The notes below the pieces were generated by a model. That model ran no database searches. It was not told where the DNA came from and saw only the letters and a list, made by a program, of their open reading frames with translations. A program made the translations under genes and the position numbers. Of a DNA stretch of 64,000 bases, positions 1-8,701 are shown in pieces (positions within the stretch are counted from its first letter, which is position 1; each line of letters opens with the position of its first letter). The stretch is from assembly GCA_018713485.1 (NCBI GenBank), contig DVOQ01000016.1, positions 24,953 to 88,952 on the forward strand, given 5' to 3'. The DNA comes from Candidatus Avisuccinivibrio pullicola (GTDB lineage: Bacteria > Pseudomonadota > Gammaproteobacteria > Enterobacterales > Succinivibrionaceae).

Positions 1-474
1 CGCATGCGCCTGTTCGGTACCTTAACGACCAGCGTGCATACTTCGGAGGTGATGTTAAGTGTCGAGGGAGTTCCCCTGGAGCAAAAGGGCCATCTCATCT
101 CCGACGAACCCACGGTGGAAGAGAGTACCGGCACGGTGACGCTCCGGGCTATCATCACCAACGATCATCACTTTTTAATGCCAGGCATGACGGTGAGCGC
201 ACAGCTCATGCTAGGCGTCAATCCGCTCGCGAAAATCATTCCCGTCCGCGCCGTGCAGCGCGATCCCAAAGGACATACTTATGTCTTCGTGGTGAGTAGC
301 GATAACCGTGTCGAGAGACGGCGGGTAACCTTAGGCATGCTCACGGAGCAGGGCTTTGAGGTAGCGGAAGGTTTAGAGGAGGGCGAGGAGATCGTCGTGG
401 AGGGCCTGACGCTCTTAAAGGACGGCAGTCCCGTGCGTATCGTCAATCTCGTGGAAGAGGAAGGCGATGTTTAG
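1..474 (+). CDS. RND efflux periplasmic adaptor (membrane fusion protein), C-terminal part; 5' end outside window
   Basis: ORF open from window start; 'GMTVSAQLMLG...IPVRAVQRDPKGHTYVFVV...GLEEGEEIVVEGLTLLKDGSPV' typical of AcrA/MexA adaptors; directly followed by RND permease. Confidence 0.9.
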   Translation, partial: RMRLFGTLTTSVHTSEVMLSVEGVPLEQKGHLISDEPTVEESTGTVTLRAIITNDHHFLMPGMTVSAQLMLGVNPLAKIIPVRAVQRDPKGHTYVFVVSSDNRVERRRVTLGMLTEQGFEVAEGLEEGEEIVVEGLTLLKDGSPVRIVNLVEEEGDV

Positions 475-3400
475 CCGCTTCTTTATCGCCCGTCCCGTCC
501 TGACCGCCGTGGTGATCCTCATCACCCTGCTTTTAGGCCTGCTCTCCCTAATGCAGCTGGAGATCGCCCGCTACCCGAGCATTGCCCCGCCGGCGGTGAG
601 TATTTCGCTCTCCTATCCCGGGGCCTCGGCCTCCACTCTGGAGCATACCGTCTCCCAGGTAGTGGAGCAGCAGATGACGGGTCTTGATAACCTGCTTTAT
701 TTCCGTACGCGTGCCAATTCCGAAGGCCGCGTTTCCATGAACTTTTACTTTGATCCCTCGGTCAATCCCGACGTGGCGCAGATGCAGGTGCAAAACCGCC
801 TTGATACCATCATGTCCTCGCTGCCGGAGGCGGTGCAGCGCTCAGGGGCCAGGATCCGCAAGGTCTCGGATGACACTTTGCAGAATATTGCCTTTTACGC
901 CACGGACGGCTCGCTCTCCCAGGAGGACGTGGCCGATTTTTTAGCCTCGGTGGTACAGGATCCCCTAAGCCGTTTAAACGGCGTAGGCCAGGTGACCCTG
1001 CGCGGCTCGCAGTACGCTATCCGCATCTGGCTTAATCATCCCCGTCTTTATGAGTACGCCTTAAATCCCTCCGACGTGGTGGCGGCCATTGAAAAGCAGA
1101 ATCAGCAGGTGTCGGCCGGACAGTTAGGCGCGCTGCCTTCCGTGGAAAATCAGCCGCTTAACATCAATGTTAAGTCGCGGCAGCTTTTAGAGACGGTCAC
1201 GGACTTTGAGAACCTGCTTTTAAAGGTGGACAGCTCGGGGGCGGCAGTGTACTTAAAGGATGTCGCCACCGTGGAGATGGGGCGTGAGAATTACACGTAC
1301 TTTGGCAATTACAACGGCCGGCCTATGGCTGCCCTGCAGATTGAGCTCTCCGAAGGAGCTAACGCCGTGACCACGGCCGGGGCCATCGAGGAACTGCTCA
1401 GGCGTCTGCGGCCGCTCTTTCCCGATAAGCTCACTTACGCTTACGCTTACGATACCGTGCCCTTCGTCAAGGTCTCGCTTTACGAGGTGACGCAGACCTT
1501 AATCGAGGCTCTCCTCCTCGTTGCGCTGGTGCTCTATATCTTCCTGCGCTCCTTAAGAGCCATGCTTATCGTGGCCCTGACCGTGCCCGTGGTGCTCTCC
1601 GGCACGGTTTGCGTGCTCTTTTTCATGGGTTATTCCATCAATACCCTGACCATGTTCGCCATGGTGCTTGCCATTGGCCTGCTAGTCGATGACGCCATCG
1701 TGGTGGTGGAAAACATCACCCGCCTCGTAAGCGAAGAAGGTCTTTCCGTGCCTGCGGCGGCGGTACGCAGTATGCAGGAGATCGCTCCCGCGCTCATCGG
1801 CGTGGGTTTGGTGATCGCCGCTGTTTTTACCCCGATGGGCTTTTTCCCGGGGGCCGTGGGTAATATCTACAAGCAGTTTTCCGTGACCATCGTCGCGGCC
1901 ATGCTGCTTTCGGTGCTCACCGCCATCCTCGTAACGCCCAGTCTCTGCGCCCGGTTTTTAAAGGTAGCGGGCAAGGCGGATAAGCTCCCTGCGGATGGGG
2001 AATTTAAGGCAAGAAGCGTGTCCCGCTCTCCTTTCACGGCGCTCCTTAATCTCTTTGACGGCGGTTTCAGGAAAAGCCGCGAGCTGACGCTTAAGGCTGC
2101 CGCCTGTGCGGTGGAGCATTTAAAGCTTTCCTTTTTGACGATCCTGCTCTGTACGGTACTTTGCGGAGGTCTTTACGTCCTCATCCCCTCATCCTTTCTG
2201 CCCGTTGAGGATCAGAGCGTGCTTTCCGCGCGCATCGTCATGCCGCCCGGCACCACGCAGGAGGTGACGGCGAAGGTGGCCCTCGATATTGAGGATTATT
2301 TCCGCACCTCTGAAAAGGAATACGTGGAAGGAGTGATGCTTTCCCTGGGCACCGGGGGCGGTTCGGCATCCGGTCAGGCCACGGCGCAGCTTAACATCCG
2401 TCTGAAGCACTGGGACGAGCGCGTCAGTGAGGAGAGCTCGGCGCAGGCTATCTTAAGGCGTGCCAAGGCCCGCTTTGATAATGTGCCGGACGCCAAGATC
2501 AATTTCTCGCTGCCGGCCTCGGTACGGGGACTGGGCTCATCTTCGGGCTTTGACGTCTACGTGCAGAACGTCAACGGCCATGATCACGCGCAGTTCCTAA
2601 GTGACGTGCAGGAGATCGTGCAGCGGGCCAATGACAGCGTGCGGCTTTTCAACGTGCGCTACGAGGTACAGGACGACGCTCCCGAGCTTATCGTCTCCAT
2701 GGACGATCTCAAAGCCGGCCAGTACGGGGTGGATTTAGACACGCTCAATGAGAACCTGGAGATCGCGTGGGGAGGTAAGTACGTCAATGATTTTGTCGAT
2801 CGCGGACGCATCAAATCCGTTTACGTGCAGTCCGCGCCTGAGTTCCGCTCGCTGCCTTCCGATCTCAATTCCCTGTATTTAAGAAACGCTCAGGGACAAA
2901 TGGTCAGCGCGGGAGCCATCGTTACTACCTCCTATGACTACGGCCCTAAGCAGTTAGAGCGCTTTAACGGCGTGGCGGCGATCGGCGTGACGGGCGATCC
3001 CGCCCCCGGAGTGAGTTCAGGTGAGGCGATGGCCGAAATTGCCCGCATTATCAATGCCCATCCGGGCAATTACGGTTACGCCTGGTCGGGCAGTTCCTAT
3101 CAGGAGCAGACCTCGGGACAGCTTTTGCCCCTGCTCTTTTCCGTTTCCGCGCTCATCGTGTTCCTGTGTCTTGCCGCTCTCTATGAATCGTGGTCCATCC
3201 CTCTGTCCGTGATTCTGATCCTGCCTCTTGGCGTGCTGGGCGCTCTGGGAGCCATTTACCTGCGCTCGCTGACCTTTGACGTGTATTTGCAGGTGGGACT
3301 TCTGACCACGGGAGGCCTTGCCGCCAAGAACGCCATTCTCATCGTGGAGTATGCCGCCTCTTTCCATCACTCGGGCATGAGTCTTAAGGACAGCGCGCTT

Positions 3401-3649
3401 CTCGCCTTAAGGCAGCGCTTCCGTCCCATCATCATGACTTCGGTGGCCTTTTTGCTGGGCGTTCTGCCGCTGGCCACCGCCACGGGCGCAGGAGCGGCCT
3501 CACAGCAGTCCATCGGCACGGGCGTGCTGGGAGGAACCCTTATGGCGACGGTCTTAGGCGTTATTCTCGTACCCGCCTTCTTCGTGATGGTGGGGCGTCT
3601 CTTTGATAAATCAGCAGATGGGTCGGGTACAGCCTCTAAGGAGCTCTGA
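467..3649 (+). CDS. RND multidrug efflux permease (AcrB/MexB-like HAE1 family), 1060 aa
   Basis: 'MFSRFFIARPVLTAVV', 'LAIGLLVDDAIVVVENI', 'LLTTGGLAAKNAILIVEYA' hallmark motifs; overlaps the adaptor gene by 8 nt. Confidence 0.95.
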   Translation: MFSRFFIARPVLTAVVILITLLLGLLSLMQLEIARYPSIAPPAVSISLSYPGASASTLEHTVSQVVEQQMTGLDNLLYFRTRANSEGRVSMNFYFDPSVNPDVAQMQVQNRLDTIMSSLPEAVQRSGARIRKVSDDTLQNIAFYATDGSLSQEDVADFLASVVQDPLSRLNGVGQVTLRGSQYAIRIWLNHPRLYEYALNPSDVVAAIEKQNQQVSAGQLGALPSVENQPLNINVKSRQLLETVTDFENLLLKVDSSGAAVYLKDVATVEMGRENYTYFGNYNGRPMAALQIELSEGANAVTTAGAIEELLRRLRPLFPDKLTYAYAYDTVPFVKVSLYEVTQTLIEALLLVALVLYIFLRSLRAMLIVALTVPVVLSGTVCVLFFMGYSINTLTMFAMVLAIGLLVDDAIVVVENITRLVSEEGLSVPAAAVRSMQEIAPALIGVGLVIAAVFTPMGFFPGAVGNIYKQFSVTIVAAMLLSVLTAILVTPSLCARFLKVAGKADKLPADGEFKARSVSRSPFTALLNLFDGGFRKSRELTLKAAACAVEHLKLSFLTILLCTVLCGGLYVLIPSSFLPVEDQSVLSARIVMPPGTTQEVTAKVALDIEDYFRTSEKEYVEGVMLSLGTGGGSASGQATAQLNIRLKHWDERVSEESSAQAILRRAKARFDNVPDAKINFSLPASVRGLGSSSGFDVYVQNVNGHDHAQFLSDVQEIVQRANDSVRLFNVRYEVQDDAPELIVSMDDLKAGQYGVDLDTLNENLEIAWGGKYVNDFVDRGRIKSVYVQSAPEFRSLPSDLNSLYLRNAQGQMVSAGAIVTTSYDYGPKQLERFNGVAAIGVTGDPAPGVSSGEAMAEIARIINAHPGNYGYAWSGSSYQEQTSGQLLPLLFSVSALIVFLCLAALYESWSIPLSVILILPLGVLGALGAIYLRSLTFDVYLQVGLLTTGGLAAKNAILIVEYAASFHHSGMSLKDSALLALRQRFRPIIMTSVAFLLGVLPLATATGAGAASQQSIGTGVLGGTLMATVLGVILVPAFFVMVGRLFDKSADGSGTASKEL

Positions 3650-4179
3650 TGGTTCAGCATGTCATTGTGAAAGGTCCTTCCCCTGAGTATAAGCGGCTCT
3701 TTGACAGAGAGGCGCATCTGCTGCACGCCATTCTGGGAACGCATCTTACGGGGATCTTCCATATCGGATCCACGGCGGTGCCGCATCTTTACGCCAAACC
3801 AGTTATCGACATCCTGATTGCCGTGGATACGCTTAAGGCTGCAGATGTGCGGCAGGGCATTTTTGAGAAGGCAGGTTACGAGTACCTGGGAGAGTTCGGG
3901 ATCGAGGGGCGGCGCTATTTAAGAAAGGGCGGCGATGAGCGGACCCATCAGGTACATATCTTTGACCGCGCTGATCGCCTGAATATTGATCGCCATTTAG
4001 CGGTGCGCGACTATCTCATCCGTCATCCCGAGATGCGTGACGCCTATGGTCTCCTGAAGTGCGATCTCGCCCTGCGCTTTCCTCTGGACATCGCCGCTTA
4101 CTGCGAGGGCAAGGCGGAGTTTATGCAGGAGCTGGAAAAGAGGGCTCTGGAGGAATTCAGAGGCGGCTATAGTTATTAA
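3649..4179 (+). CDS. GrpB/UPF0157 family protein (nucleotidyltransferase-like fold)
   Basis: 'GTHLTGIFHIGSTAVPHLYAKPVIDILIAV' is the GrpB/UPF0157 signature; start overlaps permease stop (TGATG). Confidence 0.85.
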   Translation: MVQHVIVKGPSPEYKRLFDREAHLLHAILGTHLTGIFHIGSTAVPHLYAKPVIDILIAVDTLKAADVRQGIFEKAGYEYLGEFGIEGRRYLRKGGDERTHQVHIFDRADRLNIDRHLAVRDYLIRHPEMRDAYGLLKCDLALRFPLDIAAYCEGKAEFMQELEKRALEEFRGGYSY

Positions 4180-4207
4180 GCTGACAGTACACACAGAGAG
4201 GACATCC

Positions 4208-4792
4208 ATGTTTAAGATTTTTCTGACCGTCACGGCCCTGATCCTTTGCCAGGGATTAGTACATGCCGCTCCGGCACAGTTAAACGCCCCTTCTGCCGGA
4301 CGTCCGCTGCTTAAGGCCTTTACTTTTGGTAAGGGACAGTACAGTGCTTCCTTAAAGCGCCTGCAGACCACTGCCTGCAGACCCGTTAAGGCCGGCAGTG
4401 CGGTGCGTTTTGACGGCTCCTGTTTAGGACTTGCCGGAGATCCGGAGGTGGTGGCTGACGGCGTGCCCTCCTCGGATATCCTCTTTGATCTTACCCTGAG
4501 CTTTAAGGATGAGACGTTTTTTGAGGATTACGCTAAGGCACTTAAGGCCCGTTACGGAGAGCCCACGGGAGAGGTAAAGACCTACTTTGCAGGCGAGACT
4601 CTGGTGTGGCAGGGAGAGGAGCTCTTTGTTGAGCTCTCCGCTCCTTTTAATATCGGCGGGAAGATGACCTTGCGCTATGCCGATCCGGAGTTCACCGCTC
4701 TCTATGAGCAGATGCGCATGGCAAGACGGGAGCAGGGACGCAAAGACGCCGCGCCGGTAAATACCGGGGCGGCTCTTGAGGATCTGCTGTAA
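4208..4792 (+). CDS. Hypothetical exported protein
   Basis: 194-aa ORF with signal peptide (MFKIFLTVTALILCQGLVHAAP). Confidence 0.65.
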   Translation: MFKIFLTVTALILCQGLVHAAPAQLNAPSAGRPLLKAFTFGKGQYSASLKRLQTTACRPVKAGSAVRFDGSCLGLAGDPEVVADGVPSSDILFDLTLSFKDETFFEDYAKALKARYGEPTGEVKTYFAGETLVWQGEELFVELSAPFNIGGKMTLRYADPEFTALYEQMRMARREQGRKDAAPVNTGAALEDLL

Positions 4793-4814
4793 GGACGCAC
4801 CTTGCGGGGCGCTC

Positions 4815-4856
4815 TTAAAGGTCAGGGAGGGGACAGGTCTGCCCCCTGGCCTTTAA
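4815..4856. terminator. Bidirectional hairpin between convergent genes
   Basis: TTAAAGGTCAGGG ... CCCTGGCCTTTAA, 13-bp stem with one G:U, between convergent ORFs. Confidence 0.7.
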
Positions 4857-4857
4857 G

Positions 4858-5088
4858 CTAACGGCGGCCGCGGCGCAGCATCATGCCCGCAGCGCCCATG
4901 GCACCAACCGTGCCCAGGGTCCTGCCGGTAAGCAGTTTGCGGGCAGAGTCGCTTTTGGCTACTTTGCCGATACTCTCCGCCAGTTCATCCAGACCTAAAT
5001 TCTTTTCCTTGCAGTAGCGGTAGCCTAATACCCCCACCACCACGCCGGCGGCGAAGACGGCACCGTAAGTTAACAGGCTTTTATTCAC
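4858..5088 (-). CDS. Small membrane protein with Gly-rich TM segment; candidate ferrosome-associated protein
   Basis: MNKSLLTYGAVFAAGVVVGVLGYRYCKEK...; last gene of the P1B-ATPase operon. Confidence 0.6.
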   Translation of the reverse strand: MNKSLLTYGAVFAAGVVVGVLGYRYCKEKNLGLDELAESIGKVAKSDSARKLLTGRTLGTVGAMGAAGMMLRRGRR

Positions 5089-5096
5089 GTCTGCTC

Positions 5097-5375
5097 CTAC
5101 TGGCCGTTTGCCGGGGTAGAGTAACGGGACTGATACTCGGCGATGAGATCTTCAAGGCGCTCCTTCTGGGCCATGAGCTCCTCTAAACTGAGTTCGTCCT
5201 TAGCTCCCTCAGCGGGAGCGGCGGCTGCGCCTTCCTCAGCGGGACCGTCTTTAAAGAAACCGGCCTTATTGAGGCGTTCCCCGATTTCGTCTTTGTGCTC
5301 GTTATAGAACTTAAAGCCTAAGGCACCGACGGCGGCACCGGCTAAAAAACCAATGAGCAGATTTTTGTCAAACAT
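5097..5375 (-). CDS. Small membrane protein with Gly-rich TM segment (YtxH-like), acidic/Ala-rich C-terminus
   Basis: MFDKNLLIGFLAGAAVGALGFKFYNEHKDEIGERLNK...; same operon. Confidence 0.6.
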   Translation of the reverse strand: MFDKNLLIGFLAGAAVGALGFKFYNEHKDEIGERLNKAGFFKDGPAEEGAAAAPAEGAKDELSLEELMAQKERLEDLIAEYQSRYSTPANGQ

Positions 5376-5389
5376 GTATGGCTCCTTAA

Positions 5390-7534
5390 TTAACGGCGTG
5401 AGCGCACGTTTTTCGGTAACAGCACGCGCACGGAATTGGCAACCACCCCGAGGGTGGAGGCATTATGCACCACCGAGGCTACGAGCGGATTGATGACTCC
5501 GAGGGCTCCCAGGGTCATGGCCGCCGTATTGACGAGGATGGTGACGGTGAAATTCTGATGGACAAGACGCATGGTATCACGGCTTAATTCGATAAAGCGC
5601 GGCAGCTTTAAGGGATCTTCGGAGCTTATCGTGACGTCCGCCGTTTCCATGGCGGTGTCGGTACAGCCCTTGCCCATGGCGACGCCGATGGAGGCGTAGG
5701 CGAGGGCGGGAGCATCGTTAATGCCGTCTCCGACCATGAGTACCGTACCCACATCCTGTTTCTGCGAGACGATCTGTGCCTTATCCTCGGGCAGCACCTC
5801 GGCCTTGTAACCGTCGAGATTAAGCGACGAAGCGATGTCGCGGGCGGTCTTCTCGTTGTCTCCTGTCAGCATGATGATCTCCTCCACGCCTAAATGACGC
5901 AGACGGTTCACCGCGCGCTTGAACAGCGGACGTACCGGATCGGCCACCTCGATGATCCCGGCAAGGCGCCCCTGATGGGCAACATAGATAAGCGAACCGC
6001 TTTCGGCTTTACGCACCGGCGTAAGGTCAAGATCCGTGACCTGTCTTTCCTGCATAAACTTTAAGGAACCCACGAGAGTTAATCCGCCCTCGCAGCCCTC
6101 AAAGGGGCAGAGCTCCCCTTCCATGCCGCGGGCCATGACGGTGCGCGTGTCGTAATGGTTAGGCAGGGTGAGACCGCGCTCTCTGGCCTCATCGAGAATG
6201 GCCATGGCCATGGGATGGGTCGAATGCACCTCGGTGCCTCCGGCAAGCTTCAGCAGCAGTTCCTCGCTGTAGCCAGGCGCGCAGGTCAGGGAGGTGATCG
6301 CGGGACGGCCGCGTGTGATGGTGCCGGTCTTGTCAAGAATGACGGTATCGATGGCCGCGGCACTCTCAATGAAGCTGCCGCCCTTGACTAAAATACCCTC
6401 GCGGGCGGCCCTGGAGATCGCCGCGGACATGGCCGTGGCGGTGGAGAGCTTTAAGCCGCACGAGAAATCAATAAAGAGCATGTTGAGTACGCGCTGCAGA
6501 TCCCGCGTGGCGAGGTATACCGCGGCCGCGGCGATAAAGGACACGGGCACGAGCGAGGTGGCCATGCGGTCGGCGTACTGCTGAATGGGCGCACGGCGGT
6601 TCTGCGCGTTCTCCACCATGTGCACGATGCGCGAGAGGGAGGTGTCATCGCCGACGCGTTCGACCGTGACCTCGATTTCACCTAAACGGATGGTGCTGCC
6701 GGCGTAGACCTTATCTCCCACGCCCTTAGTGGCGGGCACCGACTCGCCGGTGATGGCAGCCTCGTCCACGGCCGCCTCTCCATGGCAGACCACGCCGTCA
6801 ACGCAGATCTTCTCGCCGGTGTGCACGGCTACCTTCATGCCCACGCTGACCTTTTCAATGGGGACGCGCACCTCGGTGCCGTCCTCACGGGTCACCCAGA
6901 CTTCCTGCTCGTTAAGCCCCACCAGATCCTGAATGTTCTGACGGGCTTTCTGCGCGGCGAGAATGGTCAGGGTCTCGGCGAAATTGGAGAGGGCTAAAAG
7001 CGAGAGCGAGGACTCCGGCCTGCCTGCGGCAATGGAGGAGAGCACCGCCGTAACTGTCAGCGTATCGGCGTTCGGGCGTCGCTCTTTCACAGCTCCCATG
7101 AGACCTTCCTTCACTAGCCCTGCGCTCAGGCTGAGAACGCTCAGGTGGCGCAGCAGGGCTGTCGAGGCGTAAAGGGTGGGGTTCACGCGCTTCAGGAGGG
7201 CGAAGGCGACAAAGGCGGCGATGGAGGCCAGAGCCTGACGCTTGTGACGGTCAAGCTGCGCCTTAACGTCGCCGGGCGTGGCACTTTCCTTCTTCCTTAT
7301 CAGAGTGCCGGCACTGCTTACCGTCTCCATGGAGGAGGCAAAGAGGGCTCTGCCCAGGTTTCTGCTCACTAATAAAGTTGCCCTGAGGTAGCTTAAGCCG
7401 TTCACGGTAAGCTTTAATGACGTGCCTGCAATGCAGGCGGAAATCACGCCTTTCTCACGGCGCAGGCGCGCCTCCAGCAGAGCGCTTTGCGTATAGGAAG
7501 GAGCGCTCAGAAGCGGATAGGTAAAGTTTTGCAT
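5390..7534 (-). CDS. P1B-type metal-translocating ATPase (candidate FezB-like)
   Basis: DKTGTITRG phosphorylation motif, TGES, 'HSTHPMA' (HP locus), 'MVGDGINDAPALAYA'; TM motif reads FSCGLKLSTATAMSAA rather than CPx; no N-terminal CxxC domain. Confidence 0.9.
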   Translation of the reverse strand: MQNFTYPLLSAPSYTQSALLEARLRREKGVISACIAGTSLKLTVNGLSYLRATLLVSRNLGRALFASSMETVSSAGTLIRKKESATPGDVKAQLDRHKRQALASIAAFVAFALLKRVNPTLYASTALLRHLSVLSLSAGLVKEGLMGAVKERRPNADTLTVTAVLSSIAAGRPESSLSLLALSNFAETLTILAAQKARQNIQDLVGLNEQEVWVTREDGTEVRVPIEKVSVGMKVAVHTGEKICVDGVVCHGEAAVDEAAITGESVPATKGVGDKVYAGSTIRLGEIEVTVERVGDDTSLSRIVHMVENAQNRRAPIQQYADRMATSLVPVSFIAAAAVYLATRDLQRVLNMLFIDFSCGLKLSTATAMSAAISRAAREGILVKGGSFIESAAAIDTVILDKTGTITRGRPAITSLTCAPGYSEELLLKLAGGTEVHSTHPMAMAILDEARERGLTLPNHYDTRTVMARGMEGELCPFEGCEGGLTLVGSLKFMQERQVTDLDLTPVRKAESGSLIYVAHQGRLAGIIEVADPVRPLFKRAVNRLRHLGVEEIIMLTGDNEKTARDIASSLNLDGYKAEVLPEDKAQIVSQKQDVGTVLMVGDGINDAPALAYASIGVAMGKGCTDTAMETADVTISSEDPLKLPRFIELSRDTMRLVHQNFTVTILVNTAAMTLGALGVINPLVASVVHNASTLGVVANSVRVLLPKNVRSRR

Positions 7535-7542
7535 ACAGCCTC

Positions 7543-8208
7543 TTAACGGTTTTTACCGTTATCCTGAAGGTTATCTTTTACTCCCTTAAGGGGATCGGGA
7601 CGCGAGAAGAGCGAGGCCTTCACCGTGCCCTCGTTTAAAGTACGGAATTTACGGTGGGTCTGACGCAGTAAGAGCGCCACGCCCCACCAGAAAAGCTGTG
7701 GTCCCGAGGGACGCTCTCCGCGCAGCACGCGGGAAACGCCGTAGGCGATGAGAGCCAGTCCCGCGATACGGCTTACAAAGACCGGCTCGGAATGATTTAA
7801 AAAGGACGCCATGCCGTCTTTTAAGCGGCGGGCGCTGTCATTGAGGTTCTCACCCATCTCAATTAAGGAGCGGGGCAGGAGGCTTTCCTCCTGCTGCGCG
7901 TGACGTCCTGAGAGCTCGTGGGAGAGCGTGTCAAACAGCGCGTCCATGACGCTTTCTTCCTGGGAATAGGTGACGGTAAGCGAGCCCGTGACGGGATTAG
8001 CGTTCACGGAAGAGATGAGAGGAAAATCGCGCAGGGCCCCGGTTACCGCCTCGCAGAGCGCCGGATCGCCTTTTAATGCCTGACAGGTATAGCGGCGGCG
8101 TCCTTTAATGCGGTGGGCGATGATGAGTACGTCAGGTGAGCCCTCAAAAAGCGAGCGCACGAAACCTCCGGCCTTAAGGCCCAGGGAAAAGGGAGTGAGT
8201 GCGGCCAT
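7543..8208 (-). CDS. HMA_2-like metal-associated domain protein (221 aa) with C-terminal hydrophobic region
   Basis: 'VLIIAHRIKGRRRYTCQALKGDPALCEAVTGALRDFPLISSVNANPVTGSLTVTYSQ' HMA_2-type fold pattern without CxxC; 9 nt from the ATPase gene. Confidence 0.65.
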   Translation of the reverse strand: MAALTPFSLGLKAGGFVRSLFEGSPDVLIIAHRIKGRRRYTCQALKGDPALCEAVTGALRDFPLISSVNANPVTGSLTVTYSQEESVMDALFDTLSHELSGRHAQQEESLLPRSLIEMGENLNDSARRLKDGMASFLNHSEPVFVSRIAGLALIAYGVSRVLRGERPSGPQLFWWGVALLLRQTHRKFRTLNEGTVKASLFSRPDPLKGVKDNLQDNGKNR

Positions 8209-8210
8209 GT

Positions 8211-8525
8211 TCAGTGTCCTTGTGCAAGATAGCGCTCCCTGGCCTTTTTAAGCATGAGCCCCGGCAGTGAGGCGGGGTCAAGGGCAGATAGCGCATAATA
8301 AACGGTGACAGATCCGGTTACGGGGTTAATGCTGAAGGATCTGACCGCCTTAAGCGAGCTTAAGGCTTCTTCAAGAGAGGCTCGGGTGTCTGCCTCATGC
8401 TTTAAACGCGGCCAGAGAAGGCGGATCCGGCAGGGATCCGTGTTCTCGATAAGGTGCATGACGGTCATCTCGTTAAGAGCCGTCTCCGCCTTTAATTTAA
8501 GCCACGCATCCTGAAGCCACGCCAC
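8211..8525 (-). CDS. HMA_2-like domain protein (104 aa), GTG start
   Basis: 'DPCRIRLLWPRLKHEADTRASLEEALSSLKAVRSFSINPVTGSVTVYY' parallels the neighbouring HMA_2-like protein; first gene of the operon. Confidence 0.6.
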   Translation of the reverse strand: MAWLQDAWLKLKAETALNEMTVMHLIENTDPCRIRLLWPRLKHEADTRASLEEALSSLKAVRSFSINPVTGSVTVYYALSALDPASLPGLMLKKARERYLAQGH

Positions 8526-8551
8526 GCTTAAGCTCCTTTAATTAGCCTTGA

Positions 8552-8571
8552 CTAACTTAAATTTAAGTTAG
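8552..8571. promoter_or_regulatory. Perfect 20-bp palindrome CTAACTTAAATTTAAGTTAG in the operon leader
   Basis: Direct reading; lies just upstream of the 8525 start on the minus strand. Confidence 0.7.
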
Positions 8572-8669
8572 CCTACAGTAACCTTGAAAGAATATTAAAC
8601 CGCGTGCATTATAGCGCATTGCCGGAAGGGTGATGCAAGCGCCTTAAAAGTGCGCACCGCTTGGAAAAG

Positions 8670-8688
8670 TTAGGTTAGCTAAGGCTAA
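8670..8688. promoter_or_regulatory. DtxR/IdeR-box-like site TTAGGTTAGCTAAGGCTAA
   Basis: First 10 of 19 positions identical to the DtxR/IdeR consensus TTAGGTTAGCCTAACCTAA, about 15/19 overall by eye. Confidence 0.45.
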
Positions 8689-8701
8689 TTCTACGCGGAC
8701 T

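Noticed and set aside
1430-1452. Short CTTACG tandem repeats in the RND permease
   Set aside because: Encodes YAYAYD in frame; only about three units, unlikely to be a slippage switch.
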